A stretch of DNA of 64,000 nt from JBBTCX01 sp964494205 (GTDB taxonomy: Bacteria > Planctomycetota > Phycisphaerae > UBA1845), in NCBI GenBank assembly GCA_964494205.1, contig CAZBRD010000004.1:1-64000 (forward strand), read 5' to 3'. Shown here in pieces: positions 17,863-25,712 of the stretch. The notes below the pieces were generated by a model. That model did no database searches. It saw only the letters and a list, made by a program, of their open reading frames with translations, and was not told where the DNA came from. A program made the position numbers and the translations under genes. Each line of letters begins with the position of its first letter. Position 1 is the stretch's first letter.

Positions 17863-18435
17863 GTGACATACGTGATTCCGAATGAACCTTCCGGCGTTTC
17901 TAATCTTCGCGAACTGATTCGCGATGTGCCCAATTTTCCGAAGCCCGGGATCATCTTCAAGGACATTACCCCCCTGCTGCGCGACGCGAGCGGGTTGTCG
18001 CTGGCGGTCGAATATTTGACGCAGCCGTTTCGTGCTCAGCATGTCGACGTTGTGGCGGGTGCCGAATCGCGCGGGTTCATTTTCGGGACGGCTGTCGCGC
18101 GGAATCTTTCGGCCGGATTTGTGCCGATTCGAAAGCCGGGTCGATTGCCTTCGAAAACGAGAGCGCAGCAATACGAGCTGGAATACGGCACTGACAAACT
18201 TGAAATGCACGACGACGCGGTGAAACCCGGTGACCGAGTGCTGATGGTTGATGATCTGCTGGCGACCGGCGGGACGATGGCTGCTTGCTGCAAACTGGTG
18301 GAATCGCTCGGTGCAACGATCATCGGCATTGCCTTCTTGATCGAGCTACCCTCGCTGAATGGTCGCAGCAAATTGGGGAAGTATCCGGTTCATTCCATTC
18401 TTCGTTACGCGGGTGAGGCGCTTTCCGGCGCCTAG
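17863..18435 (+). CDS. apt: Adenine phosphoribosyltransferase
   Basis: A 190-residue type I phosphoribosyltransferase starting at a GTG. LRELIRDVPNFPKPGIIFKDITPLL and the GAESRGFIFGTAVA segment are characteristic of Apt; the PRPP loop is RVLMVDDLLATGGTM. It converts adenine and PRPP to AMP in purine salvage. The length is slightly above the usual 170-180, with a short N-terminal extension. It appears to be a single-gene unit, 79 bases after the zinc-ribbon gene. Confidence 0.95.
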   Translation: MTYVIPNEPSGVSNLRELIRDVPNFPKPGIIFKDITPLLRDASGLSLAVEYLTQPFRAQHVDVVAGAESRGFIFGTAVARNLSAGFVPIRKPGRLPSKTRAQQYELEYGTDKLEMHDDAVKPGDRVLMVDDLLATGGTMAACCKLVESLGATIIGIAFLIELPSLNGRSKLGKYPVHSILRYAGEALSGA

Positions 18436-18617
18436 GTCGGCACCAGCGTAATACCTTCATCCGAGAAATCGCGTTCGTCTCACTTCGTAACAAGTGCGCG
18501 CCCGCGAATGGAACTCACTTGGCGAATTGACTACAGTATCACGCGTGTTGTGAGCCTCGGCTTCGTCAGCTGAGGTCGATTCGCTTCGCTCATTCAGTTG
18601 CCTGTGAGGATCGGTAT

Positions 18618-20123
18618 ATGCGTCATGCCTTAATATTCTTGGTCGTACCTTTCATGGCGTTAGTTTCTTCCCAATCGGCTGCAGAAAACAAGGTCGATGC
18701 CGACAAGCAATGGGGGCAATGGCGCGGACCCACGTTCAACGGTGTTGCGCTGCATGCGCAACCGCCGACAGAATGGAGTGAAGAGAAAAACATACGCTGG
18801 AAGATCGATCTGCCCGGCGATGGTCATTCGACCCCGATCGTGTGGGGCGATCGCGTTTACGTTCAGGTAGCGATCTCGCAAAACGATGCACCGAAAAAGG
18901 AAGGCGAAGAGAAACCTGCGGCAGGAGAAGGTGAACGGCCACGCGAACGCGGCGGTGATGGCGAGCGACGGCGCGATGGTGAGCGCGGCGAAAGACGTGA
19001 GCGGCCGGACGGACCGCCGGGTGATGGGCCGCGCGGCGACGGACCACCTCGCGGTGATGGTCCACCACGCGAAGGGCGCGGCGGGCCAGGTGGACGCGGG
19101 CGACAATCGGAAGCTCCGGCGGACACGTATGAGTTCGTGATCCTTGCGTTCGATCGCAAGACGGGCAAGGAAGTCTGGCGGCATGTTGCGCGGAAGGAAA
19201 AACCGCATGAAGGCAGTCACACGGATGGAAGTCTCGCGCCGGCATCACCGTTTACGGACGGCACGAATCTTTACGCCTATTTTGGTTCGCGCGGACTGTA
19301 TGCCTTCGACATGAATGGAAAACTGTTGTGGGAGAAGGACTACGGAAACATGAAGACGCGAAACGGATTCGGTGAAGGCACCACTCCGGTTCTGCACAAA
19401 GATACAATTATCATTCCGTGGGACCATGAAGAAGAGGGTTTCATCATCGCGGTCGATAAGGCCACGGGTAACGAGAATTGGCGAAAACCTCGCAGTGAAT
19501 CTACGACCTGGGCGACGCCGCTGGTCATCGAATCAAAAGGGCAAGAGCAAGTCATTATGCCGGCTACGAAGCGCGTGCGCGGCTACGATTTCAAAACAGG
19601 CGACATCATCTGGGAGTGCGGTGGATTGGGTGCGAACGCTGTTCCAACACCGGTCGCCGGGTTTGGGCTCGTTTTTGCGATGACCGGCCACAGGGATCCA
19701 AAACTGATGGCGATCAAGTATGAAGGCGCGCAAGGCGACATTACGGATTCAGCGTCTGTCGTTTGGAAGACTGACAAGGGAACTCCCTACGTTCCATCCC
19801 CCTTGCTGTACGATGACAAGTTGTATTACCTGCAAAAGAACTCGCAGATTCTCTCCTGCATGAACGCGAAGACGGGTGAGGCGTTCTACGAGCAGCAGCG
19901 ATTAGAAGATATTGACGGTGTGTATTCGTCGCCGATCGGTGCTGATGGTCGCATTTATGTGCTTGGGCGAAACGGCGTAACGTATGTGATCAAGCACGGA
20001 CCGACATTGGAAGTCGTCGCGAAAAACAAGCTGAACGATGATTTTTCGGCGTCGCCTTCGGCGGTCGACAAGGAGCTTTTCGTTCGCGGCAGGAAGCATC
20101 TTTATTGCATCGCGGCGAATTGA
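18618..20123 (+). CDS. Secreted PQQ-like beta-propeller protein with a Gly/Arg/Pro-rich insert
   Basis: A 501-residue protein with a signal peptide (cut after about SQSAAE). The rest is a BamB/PQQ-type propeller: WGQWRGPTFNGVA at the start, then blades with the DRKTGKEVWR, DMNGKLLWEKD, DKATGNENWRK and DFKTGDIIWE signatures. Planctomycetes carry many such secreted propellers of unknown substrate. Between the first and second blades (about residues 92-155) lies a low-complexity insert of GER/GDGPPR units, very unlike the flanking blades; the DNA there has a purine-rich, repeat-slippage look. The gene is monocistronic; a family C repeat follows 38 bases downstream. Confidence 0.8.
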   Translation: MRHALIFLVVPFMALVSSQSAAENKVDADKQWGQWRGPTFNGVALHAQPPTEWSEEKNIRWKIDLPGDGHSTPIVWGDRVYVQVAISQNDAPKKEGEEKPAAGEGERPRERGGDGERRRDGERGERRERPDGPPGDGPRGDGPPRGDGPPREGRGGPGGRGRQSEAPADTYEFVILAFDRKTGKEVWRHVARKEKPHEGSHTDGSLAPASPFTDGTNLYAYFGSRGLYAFDMNGKLLWEKDYGNMKTRNGFGEGTTPVLHKDTIIIPWDHEEEGFIIAVDKATGNENWRKPRSESTTWATPLVIESKGQEQVIMPATKRVRGYDFKTGDIIWECGGLGANAVPTPVAGFGLVFAMTGHRDPKLMAIKYEGAQGDITDSASVVWKTDKGTPYVPSPLLYDDKLYYLQKNSQILSCMNAKTGEAFYEQQRLEDIDGVYSSPIGADGRIYVLGRNGVTYVIKHGPTLEVVAKNKLNDDFSASPSAVDKELFVRGRKHLYCIAAN

Positions 20124-20160
20124 ACTTCGCGCCTGTACAGCACTGTGTCATGTAGCCAAA

Positions 20161-20199
20161 GAGACCCTCACCCTGCCCTCTCCCTAAGAGGGAGAGGGA
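20161..20199. repeat. Dispersed palindromic repeat, family C, copy 1
   Basis: GAGACCCTCACCCTG followed by the hairpin CCCTCTCCCT-AAG-AGGGAGAGGG. Copies at 30438-30477 and 33327-33366. It lies between the convergent propeller and decarboxylase genes and may double as a transcription stop. Confidence 0.8.
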
Positions 20200-20218
20200 T
20201 TAATTCTCATACACACCA

Positions 20219-21640
20219 CTATGATTGGTTCATTTCGTTAAGGACTCGTTTCACTGCGGCTACCGTTCGCTCAACATCGGTTTCGTTTGTCTGCCAGTTG
20301 ACGACTGATACGCGCATGCAGCGTTTGTTTCGCCATGTTGTGCCGGTGAAATAGGCTTCGCCTGTTCGGACGATGGCGTCGATTACTTTGTTTGTGTGCG
20401 CATCATGCTCTTTGGGGCCGGCGGTTGGCGATGGATCAGGAAATCGAACCAATCCCTGGTTGATCTGCGGCTCCCAGACCATTTCGGCGCCGGGCAACGC
20501 GCCGATGCGTGTAACAATTGAGTGTGCGTGCCGACACGTTCTGTCAATGAGGTCGGCGATTCCGCGACGCCCCATCTGGCGAATGGCTGCGTACGTCGCG
20601 AAACCGCGAGCACGGCGCGACCATTCCGGGTTCCAGTCGAACTGATCGCGGGCGTCCTGCGCGTGAACCAAATATTCAGCACGATGGGAATTGGAAGCGA
20701 GATGCGCGGCGCGGTCGGCTACGAACGCGTAACCACTCTCGTAAGGGACATTCAGCCACTTGTGACCGTCGGTGACCCACGAGTCGGCAAGATGGATATC
20801 CTTTGCGAAGTGCCGATGCCTGTCACTCGCGCTTACCCACAATCCGAACGCGCCGTCGACGTGAACCCATGCGCCGAATTGTTTCGCCACCGGGATCAAC
20901 TCAGAAAAAGAGTCGAACGCACCGATGTTCAGATCGCCCGCCTGAAGTGCGACGACGGTCGGTGAAGTCGGATCACTTTCGAGAGCCTTCCTAAGTACGG
21001 TGGCGGAGAGTTGGCCGTTGTCGTTGACCGGAAGATAGACGATGGAATCCAGGCCGAGGCCCAGGATGCGAACCGCGCGTTCGAGCGAACCGTGGCGTTC
21101 CGTGCTGGTCAGAACGCGAATGCGCGGAGAACCGTTAAGTCCGCGGCGCTCGACGTCCCAGCCACGCGCAGCCAACAGAGAATATCGCGCGGCGTTTAGA
21201 CAAGTTACGTGAGCCATTTGCGTGCCGGTTACAAGGGCGAAGCTTGCGGATGGTGGCAGGCCGAGCAACTCTTTCAGCCAATCTCCGCAAACCTCTTCGA
21301 CAACCGCTGAGGCTGGACTGCACGCGTAAAGTGCAGCGTTCTGGTCCCAGATGGTGGTGAGCCAATCGGCTGCGCACGCCGCGGGCACGGCACCGCCAAA
21401 GACCCAGCCGTAGAAGCGGCCACTTGCGTTGCTGTGCAGACCGCGCGTTGCGTCAGCGACGAGATCATCAATGACTTTTTCAGGTTCAATCTGATTGTCA
21501 TTCAAAGGTCGGGCGAGGCGACTTCGCAGTTCCTCGACGCTGGAAACCGCACCCACAGGGGCGCTTTCTAGGTCATCGAGATATGCGAAGGAATGGTCGA
21601 GCGTGCGCGCGAGCACAGAATAGGCATGAGACGTTTTCAT
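20219..21640 (-). CDS. PLP-dependent group II amino-acid decarboxylase
   Basis: The start is the ATG at 21640, preceded by AGGA at a good distance and lying just after the stop of the upstream gene (21649); the frame itself runs on to 21703. The 473 residues show the group II decarboxylase fold: the FYGWVFGGAVPAACAADWL N-terminal part, a substrate/PLP stretch with VHVDGAFGLW, and the PLP lysine motif DGHKWLNVPYESG. Length and motifs match the aromatic-amino-acid/glutamate decarboxylase group; in bacteria many of these are annotated only as pyridoxal-dependent decarboxylases. The substrate cannot be read from the sequence. It is probably cotranscribed with the Ada-like gene. Confidence 0.85.
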   Translation of the reverse strand: MKTSHAYSVLARTLDHSFAYLDDLESAPVGAVSSVEELRSRLARPLNDNQIEPEKVIDDLVADATRGLHSNASGRFYGWVFGGAVPAACAADWLTTIWDQNAALYACSPASAVVEEVCGDWLKELLGLPPSASFALVTGTQMAHVTCLNAARYSLLAARGWDVERRGLNGSPRIRVLTSTERHGSLERAVRILGLGLDSIVYLPVNDNGQLSATVLRKALESDPTSPTVVALQAGDLNIGAFDSFSELIPVAKQFGAWVHVDGAFGLWVSASDRHRHFAKDIHLADSWVTDGHKWLNVPYESGYAFVADRAAHLASNSHRAEYLVHAQDARDQFDWNPEWSRRARGFATYAAIRQMGRRGIADLIDRTCRHAHSIVTRIGALPGAEMVWEPQINQGLVRFPDPSPTAGPKEHDAHTNKVIDAIVRTGEAYFTGTTWRNKRCMRVSVVNWQTNETDVERTVAAVKRVLNEMNQS

Positions 21641-21648
21641 AGAGCATC

Positions 21649-22512
21649 CTAGTTGCGGTTCGTTGCTGACTTTACTGTCGCTTCCACTTTCGCACCTTCC
21701 CAACCAAGCAGGGCGCGTTTGCGATCAACGCCCCAGCGATAGCCACCGAGCGCGCCGCTTTTTCGCAGGACTCGATGACACGGAATCAGGTAAGCGATGG
21801 GGTTGTGACCGATGGCGGTGCCGACGGCGCGGACGGCTTCGGGCGCTCCTATTCCGCTAGCGATGTCCTGATAGGTTGCGGCTATACCTGCGGGGATTCT
21901 GAGCAGCGCCTCCCATACGCGGATTTGAAAATTCGTTCCCTGAAGGTGAACCGTCACGGGTTCTTGTGGTGAACGAGTTGCTTTCGAGAAAACCTTGGAA
22001 GTCAACGTACGGGCGCGGCGATCGTTCTGCACCAGCGTAGCTGAGCGCCATCGTGAACGGAAACTTTCGAAAGCGGCGTTCGGTTGGTCGGGTTCGATGA
22101 AGGATAGGCCGCACAGCCCGCGATCGGTTTCGGCAATGAGACATTGACCGAACGGAGTCGGCGCGAATCCGTAGCGGATTTCGAGATCTGAGCCTGCGTC
22201 GCGGACCTGGGCGGGGGTGGCTGCGTAGATGTTGACGAAAAGATCGTGCAGCCGACCAGGTCCTGAGAGTCCCGCGCCGCAAGTCGCGTCGAAGAGGTCG
22301 CGCGATTTCACGAGCACGTCGCGGGCGTACTCTGCTGTGAGGAATTGGAGAAATCGTTTGGGGCTGATGCCGGCCCAGCGGCGAAAGAGACGCTGGAAAT
22401 GAAACTCGCTGAGACCGATCTTGGTTGCGATAGCCGCGAGGTTGGGTTGATCCTGAAAGTTGGTGTCCAGATAGTTGATGGCCTGTGCCACGCGGTTGTA
22501 GTCGCTCACCAT
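21649..22512 (-). CDS. Ada-like AraC regulator fused to O6-methylguanine-DNA methyltransferase, no N-terminal zinc domain
   Basis: I place the start at the ATG at 22512 (AGAGGA five bases upstream; ATG 22536 is the alternative). The 287 residues comprise an AraC-type double helix-turn-helix (about 10-100: LAAIATKIGLSEFHFQRLFRRWAGISPKRFLQFL), then a methyltransferase domain ending with IPAGIAATYQDIA, GTAIGHNPIAYLIPCHRVL and GALGGYRWG. Cys in PCHRV is the methyl acceptor. Classical Ada also has an N-terminal zinc-Cys domain that takes methyl phosphotriester groups and turns the protein into an activator; that domain is missing. So this protein can repair O6-methylguanine, but how it senses damage for transcription is unclear. 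Confidence 0.88.
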   Translation of the reverse strand: MVSDYNRVAQAINYLDTNFQDQPNLAAIATKIGLSEFHFQRLFRRWAGISPKRFLQFLTAEYARDVLVKSRDLFDATCGAGLSGPGRLHDLFVNIYAATPAQVRDAGSDLEIRYGFAPTPFGQCLIAETDRGLCGLSFIEPDQPNAAFESFRSRWRSATLVQNDRRARTLTSKVFSKATRSPQEPVTVHLQGTNFQIRVWEALLRIPAGIAATYQDIASGIGAPEAVRAVGTAIGHNPIAYLIPCHRVLRKSGALGGYRWGVDRKRALLGWEGAKVEATVKSATNRN

Positions 22513-22891
22513 GTCGTTCCTCTTTTCGGGTCGCATCGTCGAATCACCTATCAAACTCATGTTTGATCTGCGATGAAAATCGCATGTTGTCGGGAAAGTC
22601 GCAACCCGATTCTTGCGGTGAATCAGGAAGGTGTTCGGGGACCGCAGATTTGCGTCGCGCTGCATTTGACCTGCGTTTGACTGCACACCGCGCTTTGGGG
22701 GCGACAAACCGGGTCAATATTCTGCGTGGTTTTGCACGACGCCAACTAAATCGTGGTTTTTCGAATCGAAAACGATGTTTTGCTGCGTGAGGAGAAAAAC
22801 ATTACGCAGAATCCCGGCGATTTTGTTTCGACGGTCAATCTCGAAACGCGGGTGGTTCGCTCCAGCAATCTGCGTTTTTGTGGCGCACTCC

Positions 22892-22923
22892 GACCCCCCT
22901 TTATCCCCCCTTAGTAAGGGGGG
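22892..22923. repeat. Hairpin repeat of the CCCCCTTTATCCCCCCTTAGTAAGGGGGG type
   Basis: Six C (22905-22910), TTAGTAA, six G (22918-22923), preceded by a CCCCCCTTTAT arm. This hairpin form is met in many bacterial intergenic regions; only one copy occurs in this window. Confidence 0.6.
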
Positions 22924-23013
22924 AAAGAGTCCAGTGCACGATACGGTTGTTCGTTAAGTGCAGTTATGCACCATTGCATCTGTTTTGACACGTTTCGCCG
23001 ATGCTCTCGAAAA

Positions 23014-23045
23014 GCATGGCGGCGCTTCGCTTGGCCATGCCACCC
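23014..23045. repeat. Variant of the family A palindromic repeat
   Basis: GCATGGC at 23014-23020 pairs with GCCATGC at 23034-23040 around a GC-rich centre, and the right flank reads GCTTGGCCATGCCACCC, close to the family A right arm GCTTGACCGTGCCACCC. Confidence 0.5.
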
Positions 23046-23060
23046 AAGCCTGCACGTAAT

Positions 23061-23086
23061 GCACTGCTCACAGAGCAGTGGCACAC
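23061..23086. repeat. Dispersed palindromic repeat, family B, copy 1
   Basis: CACTGCTC-ACA-GAGCAGTG followed by GCACAC. An identical 26-base copy is at 60500-60525. Confidence 0.8.
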
Positions 23087-23438
23087 AGCCATGCCACGCA
23101 ACAATTCATTGTCATGAATCACTAACCGATAGCTGACATTGGAATACTCACCAGCACAGTTCCGGCGTGTTTGCCAATCAAATAACACACCAGGCGCATG
23201 CAGGAACGATTTGGTTTGGTGAGCAGGTGTTTTGGAAGAGGTTGGCGCCGGCGGCGTTGTGTCCCACCGCAGAACGATCTTATTGTAACCGGCCGCCCTC
23301 GATTGACCGATCACTTTCGAATGTTCCGCGGTTACGCCGCCGGCGCCGTTTGTGGAAGCGGTCTGTCAGCGTTTGCTTATCGACCCTGTGTTCTTTTCCG
23401 TTTGTTGTTCCCCAATTTCTTCGTGGGTCGATGCAATG

Positions 23439-24080
23439 TCACCGATCGACCCGTTTCTCCGTCGCGATGCAAACCTCGTCCAGTTCCCTGCAAGGTGCAC
23501 CGTTCTTTCCAATTCGCGCGGGAGCGTTTGTTTTCAACAAGTCTGCGACGAAGGCGCAAAACTTGTCGAGGTCGACCGGCTTGTCGAAGAATGCGGCTGC
23601 TCCCAATCGACTCGCTCGCAAAAACGTTTGCTGATCGCCGAACGCGGTGATCAAGATAATCGGCGGAAGCGCCGCGGGGCCGCCGACGTCCGCCAACGCA
23701 TCAAGCCCATTCAGACCGGGCATGCGGATATCGGAGACAATGAGGTCGATATCCGACTGCTCCGAATGATTCATTTGAGAATAGGTCAGTCGTCCGCGAA
23801 GACTGACGCCGTCGCAGACTTCGATGACGTCGTAACCGGCGGATCGCAAGACCTCAGCCATCAACGAGCGCAGCTCTGCATCATCTTCAGCCAGAACAAT
23901 GCGAGGAACGTTTCCGTTGCCCAGAGAGCGTGAAGACGCTTCCGAAGAAAGCGGCAAATCACTTTCAAGATCAGTCGTGTGTAAGGAGCAGCTAACCAAT
24001 TTACTCTCCAGCTCTCGGTTCCCCATGCTGCGCTCGCGTCCGGAAACCTGACTTCGTGCATCCCACTCAAAGCGACGCAC
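23439..24080 (-). CDS. Single-domain response regulator with long N-terminal tail
   Basis: A receiver domain fills about residues 58-195: IVLAEDDAELRSLM (acid pocket), the phosphoacceptor Asp117 in IVSDIRMPGLNGLDAL, ILITAFGD and DKPVDLDKF with the conserved Lys. No output domain follows. The 55 residues before it are polar and show no family; the true start may lie inside (ATG 24026), since the GTG at 24080 is only about 10 bases from the start point of the sigma-54 promoter at 24102-24117 and has no ribosome site. No kinase gene is adjacent; the nearest is at 25694-27208, beyond the NtrC-type regulator. It may act as a phosphate sink or shuttle within that pathway. Confidence 0.8.
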   Translation of the reverse strand: MRRFEWDARSQVSGRERSMGNRELESKLVSCSLHTTDLESDLPLSSEASSRSLGNGNVPRIVLAEDDAELRSLMAEVLRSAGYDVIEVCDGVSLRGRLTYSQMNHSEQSDIDLIVSDIRMPGLNGLDALADVGGPAALPPIILITAFGDQQTFLRASRLGAAAFFDKPVDLDKFCAFVADLLKTNAPARIGKNGAPCRELDEVCIATEKRVDR

Positions 24081-24101
24081 GAACTCGACGGAGGTGACTA
24101 G

Positions 24102-24117
24102 TGCAACGACTGTGCCA
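24102..24117 (-). promoter_or_regulatory. Sigma-54 (-24/-12) promoter
   Basis: On the minus strand TGGCACA-GTCG-TTGCA, one base off TGGCACG-N4-TTGCW, with ten bases between the key GG and GC. It points at the response regulator gene at 23439-24080. The gene upstream (24336-25712) is a sigma-54 activator on the same strand, so that activator may switch on this neighbour. Confidence 0.7.
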
Positions 24118-24335
24118 GTTCCGAACGGTCAAAGGGAATCATTGACTCATCGCGGCGTACGCCTGTTTTCATAGGGTATTTGCGGTCCTTCGCAAAATTA
24201 TGCGGTCTACTTCATCGCACACGGCATTAACCGGCGCGCTGCATCGTTACCCGCGCGCGGCAAAATGCCACGGCCAACGGTTGCGAGGCTACGCGGACTT
24301 AAGGGGATGAAATCAGGTATGTCGAAGGGCAGGAA

Positions 24336-25712
24336 TCAGTCAGCGGACTTGGCGTCGCCGGAAAATCCTTCAAGCTTGCGATAAAGAGTCTTTCGATCGA
24401 AACCGAGAATGCGTGCGGCCAGTGTTTTGTTGCCGCTCACCGTCTCAAGGACTTTCTGGATGTACCGCTTTTCGACCTCTTCCATGGTGGCGAGTTCGGT
24501 GGGATCTGAACCGGCGATGACGACATGCGCCGGCGTGTAAGCCCGTATCTTGTCCGGCAGGTCCTCGACCGTGAGTTTATCGCATTGGCACAACGCGACG
24601 GCCCGTTCGATGCAGTTTTGAAGTTCGCGAACATTACCGGGCCAGGGGTAAGCGAGGAGCTTCTGCGCTACGGCTGCGGATAGTCCGACCACGCCCTTAC
24701 CGGCACGCTCTGCGTAGAGAGAAATGAAGTGCTGAGCGAGCAACAATGCGTCATTGCCGCGCGAGCGCAAAGGTGGCAATGCAACGTGGATGACGTTGAT
24801 TCGAAAATACAAATCGTCGCGAAACTCGCCGGCGTCGACGGCGGAGTCCAAATCGCGATTCGTCGCGGAAATTACACGCACGTCAATGGACACTTCACTA
24901 TCGCCGCCGACAGGTCGCACGCGACGATCTTGCAATACGCGAAGAAGCTTTGGCTGCATCGATAGTGGAAGCGAACCGATTTCGTCGAGAAAGAGCGTCC
25001 CTCCGTTCGCCTGGACGAACAGGCCTTTGCGTTGCGAGCGGGCGTCGGTGTACGCGCCTTTGGTATGGCCGAAGAGTTCGCTTTCAAGCAACGTTTCGGG
25101 CATCGCGGCGCAGTTGATGGGCACGAAGGGGCCGGACGCTCGTCGGCTGGATTCGTGAAGGTTGCGGGCAACGAGTTCCTTTCCCGTTCCTGTTTCGCCG
25201 GTGACGAGGATCGAAGCATCGCTGTCGCTGATCTTGGCAAGCAGCGCTGTCAGGCGCTTCATTTCTTCACTATCACCCAGTAACGATGAGAAACGGCGAC
25301 CCGATTGATCCAGCGCGTGGCGAAGTCGTTTCACTTCTTCACGAAGGCCGCGGAGCTGAATGGCGCGATCGAGGATCAGTGCGAGTTCGTCGGTGTCGAG
25401 GGGTTTGGTCACGAAGTCATAAGCGCCGGCACGGATGGCGGAGACGGCGGATTCCATACTGCCAAAAGCTGTGATGACGACGACGGGGGTGCTGGGAAAG
25501 CTCGCTGAAATCCGTGAACAGAGTTCAATGCCGGTTTGACCGCGCATGTACAAGTCTGTGACGACGGTGTCGAATTCCTCCGCTTCGAGTTTGGCCAGCG
25601 CGTCTGTGGCAGTCGTTGCATACGAAACGGTAAAATCCCGCGCCTGAAGGCCAGCCGCGAGGACTTCACACATCTCCAGTTCGTCGTCAACAATCAGGAC
25701 GCGACCAGGCAC
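24336..25712 (-). CDS. NtrC-family sigma-54-dependent response regulator
   Basis: A 458-residue protein in the standard three-part layout. Receiver 4-118 with Asp53 (VVTDLYMRG) and Lys103; AAA+ domain about 145-375 with Walker A GETGTGKE (172-179) and Walker B LFLDE (240-244); a Fis-type helix-turn-helix at the C-terminus (NKTLAARILGFDRKTLYRKLE). The sigma-54 contact loop reads GAYTDA (219-224) instead of GAFTGA, a variant with Tyr and Asp. Its start overlaps the end of the sensor kinase gene (25694-25712), so the two are translationally coupled partners. Likely targets include the sigma-54 promoter of the regulator just downstream. Confidence 0.92.
   Translation of the reverse strand: MPGRVLIVDDELEMCEVLAAGLQARDFTVSYATTATDALAKLEAEEFDTVVTDLYMRGQTGIELCSRISASFPSTPVVVITAFGSMESAVSAIRAGAYDFVTKPLDTDELALILDRAIQLRGLREEVKRLRHALDQSGRRFSSLLGDSEEMKRLTALLAKISDSDASILVTGETGTGKELVARNLHESSRRASGPFVPINCAAMPETLLESELFGHTKGAYTDARSQRKGLFVQANGGTLFLDEIGSLPLSMQPKLLRVLQDRRVRPVGGDSEVSIDVRVISATNRDLDSAVDAGEFRDDLYFRINVIHVALPPLRSRGNDALLLAQHFISLYAERAGKGVVGLSAAVAQKLLAYPWPGNVRELQNCIERAVALCQCDKLTVEDLPDKIRAYTPAHVVIAGSDPTELATMEEVEKRYIQKVLETVSGNKTLAARILGFDRKTLYRKLEGFSGDAKSAD

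Larger units (their letters stand above)
22513..23438. other. Long gene-free region with dispersed repeats
   Basis: About 926 bases. It holds a CCCCCC-TTAGTAA-GGGGGG hairpin (22905-22923), a family A-like variant (23014-23045) and a family B palindrome (23061-23086). Open frames on either strand here overlap each other and show no family, so I regard it as non-coding. It separates the Ada-like gene from the response regulator. Confidence 0.6.

Noticed and set aside
23167..23933. Open frames on both strands before and across the response regulator gene
   Set aside because: Plus-strand frames are antisense to the receiver domain at 23439-24080; the rest lacks any recognisable protein.
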